Part shown: in pieces, positions 1 through 5,921 of the stretch
Position numbering within the stretch: position 1 is the stretch's first letter
How the letters are laid out: each line of letters begins with the position of its first letter
Assembly: GCA_947458565.1 (NCBI GenBank)
Contig: CANGZK010000050.1
Coordinates: 1 to 8,239, forward strand
Length of the DNA stretch: 8,239 bases
Source: Acidimicrobiaceae bacterium
GTDB taxonomy: Bacteria; Actinomycetota; Acidimicrobiia; Acidimicrobiales; Ilumatobacteraceae
Reading direction: 5' to 3'
Program-made: the position numbers and the translations under genes
The notes under the pieces: model-generated
Told to the model about the DNA's origin: nothing
The model's database searches: none
The model's input: the letters and a program-made list of their open reading frames with translations, nothing else

Positions 1-93
1 CTTCGGGAAGCAAGCTTGGACGAGATAGTTACACAATCTGGTCTTCCACTTGTTGTGTCGCAGGCAGTATTCAATGCTCTGCATCAATCTTGA
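1..93 (+). CDS. uvrC: UvrABC excinuclease subunit C, C-terminal end (partial)
   Basis: The open frame enters from the left edge in frame 1 and ends at TGA 91-93, giving 30 residues. They read like the last helix-hairpin-helix of UvrC: an acidic helix (ASLDEIV), a GLP hairpin turn, then a second helix (SQAVFNALHQS) at the very C-terminus. UvrC makes both incisions around a lesion in nucleotide excision repair, and its terminal (HhH)2 domain binds DNA. The assignment rests on this short tail plus the well-known uvrC-rapZ adjacency in Gram-positive bacteria. The nuclease domains are outside the window. Another HhH protein cannot be excluded from 30 residues alone. Confidence 0.72.
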   Translation, partial: LREASLDEIVTQSGLPLVVSQAVFNALHQS

Positions 94-118
94 GCAGCTC
101 CCGTATTCGGTAGCCTGA

Positions 119-973
119 GTGTCAGTGGCTGACATCCTCTTAATTGCAGGTCTCTCTGGCGCTGGTCGTTCCCAGGCAGCAGATGATCTCGAAGACCTTG
201 GATGGTTCGTTGTCGACAATATGCCGATTGCCTTGATTGAAAAGGTTGTTGAGTTGGCTGCGGCGGGCGAGCAGTCACAACTTGCATTGGTCGTTGGAAC
301 TGCTGTGCACCAAACAGATGCAGTTGTAATCGTGCAGCGATTGCGAGAAGTTGGTCATCGAGTGCGGGTTTTGTTCTTGGACGCTTCAACTCCTGAACTG
401 GTGCGTCGCTATGGGGCTACAAAAAGAAAGCATCCTCTTGCCAGTCGATTTTCGAGTGTGGAGGAAGCAATTCACGAAGAGCGTTCAATACTCGAGACGG
501 TGAAGGGTGCTGCCGATCTAGTCATAGACACATCAAGTTTGAATATTCACCAATTGAAGGCGCAGATAGTTGATCTGTTTGCACCAACTGGGGACAGAGA
601 TGTCATGCAGTTGTCACTTGTTTCTTTTGGCTTTAAACACGGCATTCCGTTGGATGTTGACATGGTGTGGGATGTGCGGTTTTTGCCGAATCCACATTGG
701 GAGGAGCATCTACGAGAATTATCGGGGCTCGATGATGCTGTGAGTACCTTCACCATTGAGCAACCCCTCGCACAACAGTTCTTGGATAGGGCAGAAGAAA
801 TGCTTCAATTTTTGCTTCCTGCGTATCAAGCAGAGGGCAGAAGTTACCTCACCATCGCCATTGGATGCACGGGCGGTCGACACAGATCAGTTGCTGTGAC
901 GGAAGCCATCGGTGCGTGGTTGGCTGTAAACGGTCTTCACCCACGGATTACCCACCGCGATATCTTCAGATAA
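119..973 (+). CDS. rapZ: RapZ/YvcJ family nucleotide-binding protein
   Basis: This 284-residue protein has the full length of the RapZ (YvcJ, UPF0042) family. A P-loop lies at residues 11-18 (GLSGAGRS); arginine in place of the usual lysine is what I know of actinobacterial homologues, so it need not mean loss of binding. It is followed by the family pattern LEDLGW..VDNMP, a FLDAS strand with R/K-rich KRKHPL, FGFKHGIP at 170-177, DVRFLPNPHW, and the C-terminal CTGGRHRS at 250-257. The family binds and hydrolyses ATP/GTP; in E. coli the C-terminal domain binds small RNAs that control amino-sugar synthesis, while the actinobacterial role is poorly defined. The start is GTG 119: the codon just before it (116-118) is an in-frame TGA, so only GTG 119 or GTG 125 is possible. 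No good Shine-Dalgarno is visible; the gene starts 25 nt after uvrC and is probably read from the same transcript. Confidence 0.95.
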   Translation: MSVADILLIAGLSGAGRSQAADDLEDLGWFVVDNMPIALIEKVVELAAAGEQSQLALVVGTAVHQTDAVVIVQRLREVGHRVRVLFLDASTPELVRRYGATKRKHPLASRFSSVEEAIHEERSILETVKGAADLVIDTSSLNIHQLKAQIVDLFAPTGDRDVMQLSLVSFGFKHGIPLDVDMVWDVRFLPNPHWEEHLRELSGLDDAVSTFTIEQPLAQQFLDRAEEMLQFLLPAYQAEGRSYLTIAIGCTGGRHRSVAVTEAIGAWLAVNGLHPRITHRDIFR

Positions 974-983
974 GTCCTGAGCC

Positions 984-1018
984 TTGCTAGATAAAGCGGT
1001 GCGCTAATATCTTGCGCT
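984..1018 (+). promoter_or_regulatory. Candidate promoter for a leaderless gap transcript
   Basis: In the 45-nt gap after rapZ, TAATAT at 1005-1010 fits the actinobacterial -10 pattern TAnnnT, and TTGCTA at 984-989 is a fair -35 match with a short 15-nt spacer. The -10 ends 8 nt before ATG 1019, so transcription would begin at or within a couple of bases of the start codon. No Shine-Dalgarno is visible before gap, as expected for a leaderless message, which is common in Actinobacteria. The placement is inferred from spacing; no start site is known. Confidence 0.45.
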
Positions 1019-2032
1019 ATGGCACAGACACCTATACGAGTTGGTATTAATGGATTTGGACGGATTGGTCGAAACTTCTTTCGTGCAGTGAATGCAACGA
1101 ATGCACCGATCGAGATTGTTGCAGTAAACGATTTGGGATCCATCAAGACGATGGCGCATCTCTTGAAGTACGACTCAGTTCTTGGGATTCTCCCGAATGA
1201 GATCGTGGCGTTGGAAGATGGCATTTCTGTTGACGGCAAAGTACTCAAGGTGTTGCAGTTTCGCGATCCAAAGGATCTTCCATGGAAATCACTCAACGTC
1301 GATGTTGTCATCGAGTCGACAGGCTTTTTTACAGAACGCGACAAGGCTGCGGCCCACTTAGAAGCTGGTGCGCCTCTCGTCATAGTTTCGGCACCTTCAA
1401 CTGGTGCTGACGCGACATTTGTCTACGGAGTGAATCACAATGATTTTGACCGCACCAAACATAAGGTCATCTCAAATGCAAGTTGCACCACAAACTGTTT
1501 CGTGCCAATGGTCAAAGTTCTTGATGATGCGTTTGGAATTGAACAAGGTTTGATGACAACAGTGCACGCGTACACGGGAGACCAACAATTGGTTGAGGGT
1601 CCACACAGTGATTTGCGTCGTGCTCGTGGTGCGGCAATCAACATCACACCAACCGGAACTGGTGCCGCTCGCGCAACTGCCTTGGTGCTCGAGTCTATGA
1701 AGGGCAAGTTGGACGGAACATCGTTGAGGGTCCCAGTTCCAACTGGATCAATTACCGACTTTGTTGCAGTCTTGAAGAAGGCGGCAACTAAGGATGAGAT
1801 AAATGCGGCGTTCAAGAAAGCAGCTTCTGGAGAATTAAAAGGTGTGCTCGAGTACACAGATGCACCAATCGTGTCGAGTGATGTTGTGACCAATCCGCAC
1901 AGCTGTGTGTTTGACAGTGACTTAACTATGACCATGGGTACTCTCGTGAAAGTGCTCGGTTGGTACGACAACGAGTGGGGCTATTCGAATCGCCTTGTCG
2001 ATTTGACTCGTCACGTCGGTTCTTCCAAATAG
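1019..2032 (+). CDS. gap: Glyceraldehyde-3-phosphate dehydrogenase, type I, NAD-dependent
   Basis: This cytoplasmic enzyme oxidises glyceraldehyde 3-phosphate with NAD and phosphate to 1,3-bisphosphoglycerate. The 337-residue length is normal. The Rossmann motif INGFGRIGR lies at 10-18, and VND with Asp38 ends the second strand, the position that favours NAD over NADP. The active-site segment SNASCTTNC carries catalytic Cys156, and HAYTGDQ carries His183, which activates the thiol. The phosphate-site and S-loop segment DLRRARGAA and the C-terminal WYDNEWGYS are also present. The loop usually close to IPTTTGAA reads ITPTGTGAA here, a mild variation. It is the first gene of a gap-pgk-tpiA run, with pgk beginning 30 nt later. 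ATG 1019 fits the family N-terminus and lies just after a candidate -10 box, so translation is probably leaderless. Confidence 0.98.
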   Translation: MAQTPIRVGINGFGRIGRNFFRAVNATNAPIEIVAVNDLGSIKTMAHLLKYDSVLGILPNEIVALEDGISVDGKVLKVLQFRDPKDLPWKSLNVDVVIESTGFFTERDKAAAHLEAGAPLVIVSAPSTGADATFVYGVNHNDFDRTKHKVISNASCTTNCFVPMVKVLDDAFGIEQGLMTTVHAYTGDQQLVEGPHSDLRRARGAAINITPTGTGAARATALVLESMKGKLDGTSLRVPVPTGSITDFVAVLKKAATKDEINAAFKKAASGELKGVLEYTDAPIVSSDVVTNPHSCVFDSDLTMTMGTLVKVLGWYDNEWGYSNRLVDLTRHVGSSK

Positions 2033-2062
2033 CCTGTCACTCAGTCGAAGCATCTTGGACTT

Positions 2063-3178
2063 ATGACGCCATTGCCTCTGTTGGAGGACCTAGGAGATGT
2101 GCGTGGTAAGCGTGTGCTCGTGCGTACAGATTTCAATGTGCCGATGTCGGGGGCGGATGATGCCCGAGTCATTGTCGACGATTTTCGAATCCTGTCGGCA
2201 CTACCAACGATCAACTACTTGACGGATCGCGGTGCAACAGTGGTTTGTGCCAGTCACTTGGGAAGACCTAAGGGTGCGCCTTCAGCAAAGTATTCGATGG
2301 CTCCGGTTAGAGCAAGGTTGGCAGAAATAGCACCGGGTGTCGAACTGCTGGAGAATCTTCGATTCAACCCAGGCGAAGAAACAAATGATCCGAGTTTTGT
2401 GGCGGAACTTATCGCAGGTTTTGATCTCTATGTCGATGACGCATTCGGCGCAACACATCGTGCGCATGCATCGATAGTTGGTCCACCGAAAACATTGCCC
2501 TCCGCAGCAGGAAGATTGCTTCAGCGTGAAATCGAAGTGCTTGGTGCATTGCGCGAAAAACCCAACAGACCGTTCGTGGCGGTATTAGGTGGTGCAAAAG
2601 TAAGCGACAAAATCGGCGTTATTGAGGCTCTTCAAGAGCGAGTTGATGCGTTCATTATCGGAGGTGGAATGTGCTTTACATTTCTCGCCGCCAAGGGCTA
2701 TCCGGTTGGAGACTCGATCTGCCAACCAGAGTTGATCGACGTCTGCAAGAAGTTGTTGGAAGGCAAAGTTCCCATCCATCTACCAGAGGACATCGTCGGA
2801 CTCGATGCAGATGGTGTGTACTCGACGTATGGCATTCGGTTGCCGAAAGGTGCGAAGGGGCTAGACATCGGTCCAGGTTCTGCTGCAGCATTTACCGACA
2901 TCATCATGGATGCGCGTGCGGTGTTCTGGAACGGTCCGATGGGAATGTTTGAAGACGCAAGATTTGCAAATGGCACGAGAACAGTCGCTCAAGCAATGGC
3001 AGATACGAAGGCGTTTACCGTTGTTGGTGGTGGAGACTCAGCCGCAGCGCTTGCACAATTCAAACTTGACGATGAAGTTGATCACGTTTCGACAGGCGGC
3101 GGCGCATCACTTGAGTATCTAGAGTTAGGCGACCTGCCAGGTCTTGAAGCGTTGCGAGGAGCACCACGTGTCAAATGA
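2063..3178 (+). CDS. pgk: Phosphoglycerate kinase
   Basis: The enzyme transfers the acyl phosphate of 1,3-bisphosphoglycerate to ADP, giving ATP and 3-phosphoglycerate directly after the GAPDH step. Visible hallmarks run in order: RTDFNVP at 21-27, SHLGRPKG at 64-71, LLENLRF, VDDAFGATHRAHAS, GGAKVSDK at 176-183, the FWNGPMGMFE segment, GGGDSAAA from 322 (nucleotide domain), and STGGGASLEYLE near the end. At 371 residues it is somewhat shorter than the usual 385-400, but no core motif is missing. ATG 2063 places the normal N-terminus about 20 residues before RTDFNVP; the only purine stretch before it (GGA 2057-2059) is too close to be a good ribosome site. The 3' end overlaps tpiA by 11 nt, so the two are probably co-transcribed and translationally coupled. 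Confidence 0.98.
   Translation: MTPLPLLEDLGDVRGKRVLVRTDFNVPMSGADDARVIVDDFRILSALPTINYLTDRGATVVCASHLGRPKGAPSAKYSMAPVRARLAEIAPGVELLENLRFNPGEETNDPSFVAELIAGFDLYVDDAFGATHRAHASIVGPPKTLPSAAGRLLQREIEVLGALREKPNRPFVAVLGGAKVSDKIGVIEALQERVDAFIIGGGMCFTFLAAKGYPVGDSICQPELIDVCKKLLEGKVPIHLPEDIVGLDADGVYSTYGIRLPKGAKGLDIGPGSAAAFTDIIMDARAVFWNGPMGMFEDARFANGTRTVAQAMADTKAFTVVGGGDSAAALAQFKLDDEVDHVSTGGGASLEYLELGDLPGLEALRGAPRVK
3156..3161 (+). promoter_or_regulatory. Ribosome binding site that sets the tpiA start
   Basis: GAGGAG lies within the last codons of pgk, 6 nt before GTG 3168. It selects that GTG over the upstream in-frame TTG at 3144 as the tpiA start. Confidence 0.75.
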
Positions 3179-3959
3179 AAATATTCGAAAGCCAATCATC
3201 AGCGGCAACTGGAAGATGCATCACAATCATTTTGAAGCGATTCAGTGCTTGCAAAAACTTGCGTATCTGTTGACTAAGGATGATTATGCATCGTGTGATG
3301 TGAGCGTGCATCCGCCGTTTACTGATATCAGAAGTGTTCAAACCCTGATTGATGCGGACGAGCTAAAGGTTTCCCTTGGTGCTCAGCATTGCCATTGGGA
3401 TGACAAGGGCGCTTTCACTGGAGAAGTCAGTGCGGTGTTTCTCAGCAAGTTAAATGTTGAATTCGTGATCTGCGGGCACAGTGAACGACGCGAGTTGTTC
3501 GGTGAAACCGATGAGGATGTTGCCAAGAAGATCACAGCGATTCAAAAAAACAAGATGACGCCGATTGTTTGTGTTGGAGAAACACTTGCTGAGCGTGAGG
3601 CAGGCCTAACAACAAACAAGGTGATGGGTCAGGTCCGATCGGCACTTGCCGGTCGATCGTCCGATCAAGTTGCCGGCATGGTGATTGCCTATGAGCCGAT
3701 TTGGGCGATTGGCACTGGACGCACCGCAACTTCCTCAGATGCCCAAGCCGTTATTGGGGCTATACGTGCACAAGTCTTGGAAGTAAGCGGGGCTAAGGCT
3801 GCTGAATCGGTGCGTTTGCAATATGGCGGAAGTGTTAAAGCCGCCAATATCGCTGACTTAATGGCCCAGCCGGATATCGATGGGGCACTTGTGGGTGGTG
3901 CGAGCCTAGATCCTGCCGAATTCGCTCGAATCGTACAATTCAGGCTTCACCGCTCGTAG
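3168..3959 (+). CDS. tpiA: Triose-phosphate isomerase
   Basis: The enzyme interconverts dihydroxyacetone phosphate and glyceraldehyde 3-phosphate, feeding the GAPDH encoded two genes upstream. Numbering from GTG 3168 gives 263 residues, close to the usual 250-260. NWKM carries catalytic Lys16, ICGHSERR carries the electrophile His104, and AYEPIWAIGTG carries the catalytic base Glu176 and leads into the flexible loop 6. The phosphate-binding YGGSVKAAN and GALVGGASLD close the barrel. The start was chosen because GTG 3168 has an ideal GAGGAG 6 nt upstream and yields a normal N-terminus; a longer frame from TTG 3144 adds eight unlikely residues. It overlaps the pgk stop by 11 nt. The gene ends at TAG 3957-3959, after which the glycolytic run stops: secG, a common next neighbour in actinobacteria, is not present. 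Confidence 0.98.
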   Translation: MSNENIRKPIISGNWKMHHNHFEAIQCLQKLAYLLTKDDYASCDVSVHPPFTDIRSVQTLIDADELKVSLGAQHCHWDDKGAFTGEVSAVFLSKLNVEFVICGHSERRELFGETDEDVAKKITAIQKNKMTPIVCVGETLAEREAGLTTNKVMGQVRSALAGRSSDQVAGMVIAYEPIWAIGTGRTATSSDAQAVIGAIRAQVLEVSGAKAAESVRLQYGGSVKAANIADLMAQPDIDGALVGGASLDPAEFARIVQFRLHRS

Positions 3960-4085
3960 TTGGAGCCCGTCCTGGGCTTGCCCTTTCGGGAGTGCCTTCC
4001 ATGGTGTTACCCTTGTCTCATTCGTGGGGGCGCCTTGCCTCTACACCAATGGGGGAACCCACCTAATTCGACGGGGAGGTCGATA
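3960..4085 (+). promoter_or_regulatory. Spacer and leader between tpiA and the peptide-transport operon
   Basis: No gene is visible in these 126 nt; the open frame upstream of the lipoprotein does not resemble any protein I know. A 5-bp hairpin (AGCCC 3964-3968 with GGGCT 3974-3978) and a nearby CCC/GGG pair (3981-3983, 3988-3990) follow tpiA but have no T run, so termination here is uncertain. A possible extended -10, TGnTAnnnT at 4005-4013, lacks a convincing -35 and would give a leader of roughly 65 nt. The leader is G-rich, with G5 runs at 4026-4030 and 4051-4055. Each element alone is weak. Confidence 0.3.
4073..4079 (+). promoter_or_regulatory. Strong ribosome binding site of the SBP gene
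   Basis: GGGGAGG lies 6 nt before GTG 4086. Together with the signal peptide that begins exactly there, it fixes the start and rejects the 42-codon upstream extension. It is the strongest Shine-Dalgarno in the window, in keeping with high synthesis of a binding protein. Confidence 0.85.
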
Positions 4086-5810
4086 GTGAAGAAAACCAAC
4101 AAACTCAGCCTGCTGGCTGCTGGTTTCGCAACGTTGTCACTTGTAGTGGCAGCTTGTGGCGGCAGTTCATCTGGTGACACTTCAGCTCCTGCTGAAGAGT
4201 CGGCATATCCAACCATCGAACAGTGTGCGGAAGTGTCGTATGACTACACCGCACCGGCTGCGACTGGCAATGGAATGAAGATTACATACGACATTGCTCC
4301 AGAAGCAGTGTGGGAAGACGGTACACCAATCACTGTTGCTGACTTTAAGGCAACCTTTGATGCATCGTTGAACACGCCAGGTTCAATTGCGACATCTGGT
4401 TACGACCAAGTGACAGCAGTTGAGGCCGGAACAAGCGACAAGCAAGTGGTTGTCACATTGAAGTCTGTCTACGCCCCTTGGCGTGGATTGTTCGGTGGAT
4501 TGATCAAGGCAGCATCAGTATCAAACACTGCTGACGTGTCTGGTGACTTTGCCGAATTGCTTCCGTTCTCTGGACGTCCGTACAAGATGCAATCCTGGAG
4601 CAAGGATCAACTTGTCTACGTACCTAACGAGAATTATTGGGGTACTGACAAAGCAGTAGCTCCAAAGATTGTCATGGTTCCAAAGGCCGATAGTGACACA
4701 GCAAACGCTTCACTCAAGGCTGGCGAAGTTGACTTTATGTACCCGCAGTACAGCGGTGAAACCGCTGCAGCTTTGAAGCAAGACAACATTGCTTCAAAGG
4801 TTGAGTTCGGCGGCGACTATGAAGCCCTTTACTTCCAATCGAAGTGTGGACCTTTCGCAAACCCAACTTTCCGTGCTGCATTCTCGAAGTCAATCGATCG
4901 TGAAGCATTGTTCCAGCAGATCTACATTCCGATTGCTGAAACAGCGACACTCTTGCAGTGTGGTCCAATCACGCCAGGTCTCTATTGCAATGGTGATGAA
5001 TTTGCAAACAGCTTCGATCCTGAAGCAGCAGCAAAACTGTTGGAAGATGCAGGTTGGTCTAAGGATGCAAATGGTTTCTGGGCTGAAGAAGGAAAGACAG
5101 CTCCAAAGATTCGTTGGATCATCAACACCGGCAACGGTCGTCGTGAAAGTACACAGGCTTATTTGATTCCATTGCTGCAAGCAGCAGGTTTCGATGTGCG
5201 TGCAGATAACTGCGATGCAGCTTGTTACTTCCAGAAGCGATTGCCAGCATTGGATTACGACTTGGCGATGTACATCTCCACAGCTCCGCCAGACCCTGCA
5301 TACCTCACCAGCGCGTTCGCTTGTGACTTGATTCCGACTGAAGCCAATGGCAACATCGGTCAGAACAGCAGCGGTTGGTGCAACGCAGAAGCTTCAGATC
5401 TGTTGCACGCAGCAGACATCGAAGTGGATGCAGCAGCCCGTGCAGAAAAGGTTAAGTCGGCACTCAAATTGATGTCTGCTGATTCGATCTTGTTGCCGTT
5501 GTTCCAGTTCCCTAAGTCAGGTTTCTGGCGCACAGACAAGGTGGGCGGCCCGGTTGACGCCGAGTTGAACAACTACCAGGCATTTAAGAACTTCGACCAG
5601 TGGACCGACGTTGATGGCGATGGACAAATCGTTATCGGTGCCGAGCAGTGGCCAGAATGCTTGAACCCAATCACGGAGTGTGCAAACTCTTCATGGATGG
5701 TGTGGACAACAGCATTCCCAGTTAGCCCAGGTGCCTACACAACGACCAACGATGGTCAGTATGTGGTCACCAACTTGCTTGTTGGCGAAGCAACCGTAGA
5801 GGTGCTTTAA
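4086..5810 (+). CDS. Family 5 (peptide/oligopeptide-type) ABC substrate-binding lipoprotein, apparently circularly permuted
   Basis: The 574-residue protein starts at GTG 4086 with a lipoprotein signal: MKKTNK, a hydrophobic stretch, and lipobox VAAC with Cys24, so it should be lipid-anchored outside the membrane. A short Ser/Ala/Glu linker follows. The SBP_bac_5 core is clear: WEDGTPITVADF at 76-87 (the DGTPhTAxDV hallmark), NENYWG, LKAGEVDFM, FRAAFSKSIDREALFQQIY, the AAKLLEDAGW segment, YLIPLLQAAGFDV, and a family-like end NNYQAFKNFDQW finishing at 506. Such proteins capture peptides or similar solutes for the permeases encoded downstream; the ligand cannot be told from sequence. Oddly, DGTP comes some 35-60 residues earlier than usual, and residues 515-574 after DVDGDG resemble the missing mature N-terminus. 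Ten cysteines besides Cys24 suggest disulfides. Lysine codons are nearly all AAG, suggesting high expression. Confidence 0.9.
   Translation: MKKTNKLSLLAAGFATLSLVVAACGGSSSGDTSAPAEESAYPTIEQCAEVSYDYTAPAATGNGMKITYDIAPEAVWEDGTPITVADFKATFDASLNTPGSIATSGYDQVTAVEAGTSDKQVVVTLKSVYAPWRGLFGGLIKAASVSNTADVSGDFAELLPFSGRPYKMQSWSKDQLVYVPNENYWGTDKAVAPKIVMVPKADSDTANASLKAGEVDFMYPQYSGETAAALKQDNIASKVEFGGDYEALYFQSKCGPFANPTFRAAFSKSIDREALFQQIYIPIAETATLLQCGPITPGLYCNGDEFANSFDPEAAAKLLEDAGWSKDANGFWAEEGKTAPKIRWIINTGNGRRESTQAYLIPLLQAAGFDVRADNCDAACYFQKRLPALDYDLAMYISTAPPDPAYLTSAFACDLIPTEANGNIGQNSSGWCNAEASDLLHAADIEVDAAARAEKVKSALKLMSADSILLPLFQFPKSGFWRTDKVGGPVDAELNNYQAFKNFDQWTDVDGDGQIVIGAEQWPECLNPITECANSSWMVWTTAFPVSPGAYTTTNDGQYVVTNLLVGEATVEVL
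5607..5807 (+). other. Displaced N-terminal strand segment of the SBP fold at its C-terminus
   Basis: Codons 508-574 encode DVDGDG, then a segment starting QIVIGAEQWPECLNP and ending NLLVGEATVEVL. In canonical family 5 binding proteins this kind of sequence (TLVIG...LNP...VPxLAxxW/GEPTV) opens the mature chain and runs straight into the strand before DGTPhT. Here that following strand (ITYDIAPEAVWEDGTP) is at residues 66-81, near the N-terminus. The segment thus looks like the first part of the fold moved to the end. This is my reading of family patterns, without an alignment. Confidence 0.65.
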
Positions 5811-5838
5811 TCAAAGCAAGTAGTTAAAACGCATTGAT

Positions 5839-5881
5839 GGTGCGCAGACCAAGTCGGTTAGATTTGGTCTGCGCACCTTTT
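5839..5881 (+). terminator. Strong hairpin after the SBP gene, probable partial terminator or mRNA stabiliser
   Basis: GGTGCGCAGACCAA (5839-5852) pairs perfectly over 14 bp with 5864-5877, closing an 11-nt loop, and is followed by TTTT 5878-5881. An outer pairing AACGCA (5828-5833) with TGCGTT (5881-5886) could extend it. The T run is short, so read-through is plausible. It sits in the 111-nt gap between the SBP stop and the first permease, where such structures commonly lower permease and ATPase expression relative to the binding protein or protect the SBP message from 3' decay. Confidence 0.85.
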
Positions 5882-5921
5882 GCGTTGTGGAATCGTTTTA
5901 ATATTGCTTGGGGGATTATTC

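Noticed and set aside
119..175. Arginine in the RapZ P-loop as a sign of a dead nucleotide site
   Set aside because: Known actinobacterial homologues also carry GAGR at this position, so it is a lineage trait rather than a defect.
1435..1971. 178-codon open frame on the minus strand
   Set aside because: It lies wholly inside gap, whose catalytic motifs are intact; the opposite frame shows no recognisable domain.
3144..3167. TTG 3144 as an earlier tpiA start
   Set aside because: It adds eight residues unlike the family, while GTG 3168 has an ideal ribosome site and normal N-terminus.
3960..4085. In-frame 42-codon N-terminal extension of the SBP, which might have held the missing first strands
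   Set aside because: Its translation has no SBP-like pattern, and GTG 4086 has a strong ribosome site and begins a textbook lipoprotein signal peptide.
4155..4320. A frameshift hiding the missing SBP N-terminal strands
   Set aside because: The frame is continuous from the lipobox into the DGTP motif with no room for about 60 extra residues, and the segment is found intact at the C-terminus.
5880..5921. TTG 5880 as the start of the first permease
   Set aside because: It lies within the T run of the hairpin; ATG 5922 has a ribosome site and gives the usual N-terminus.
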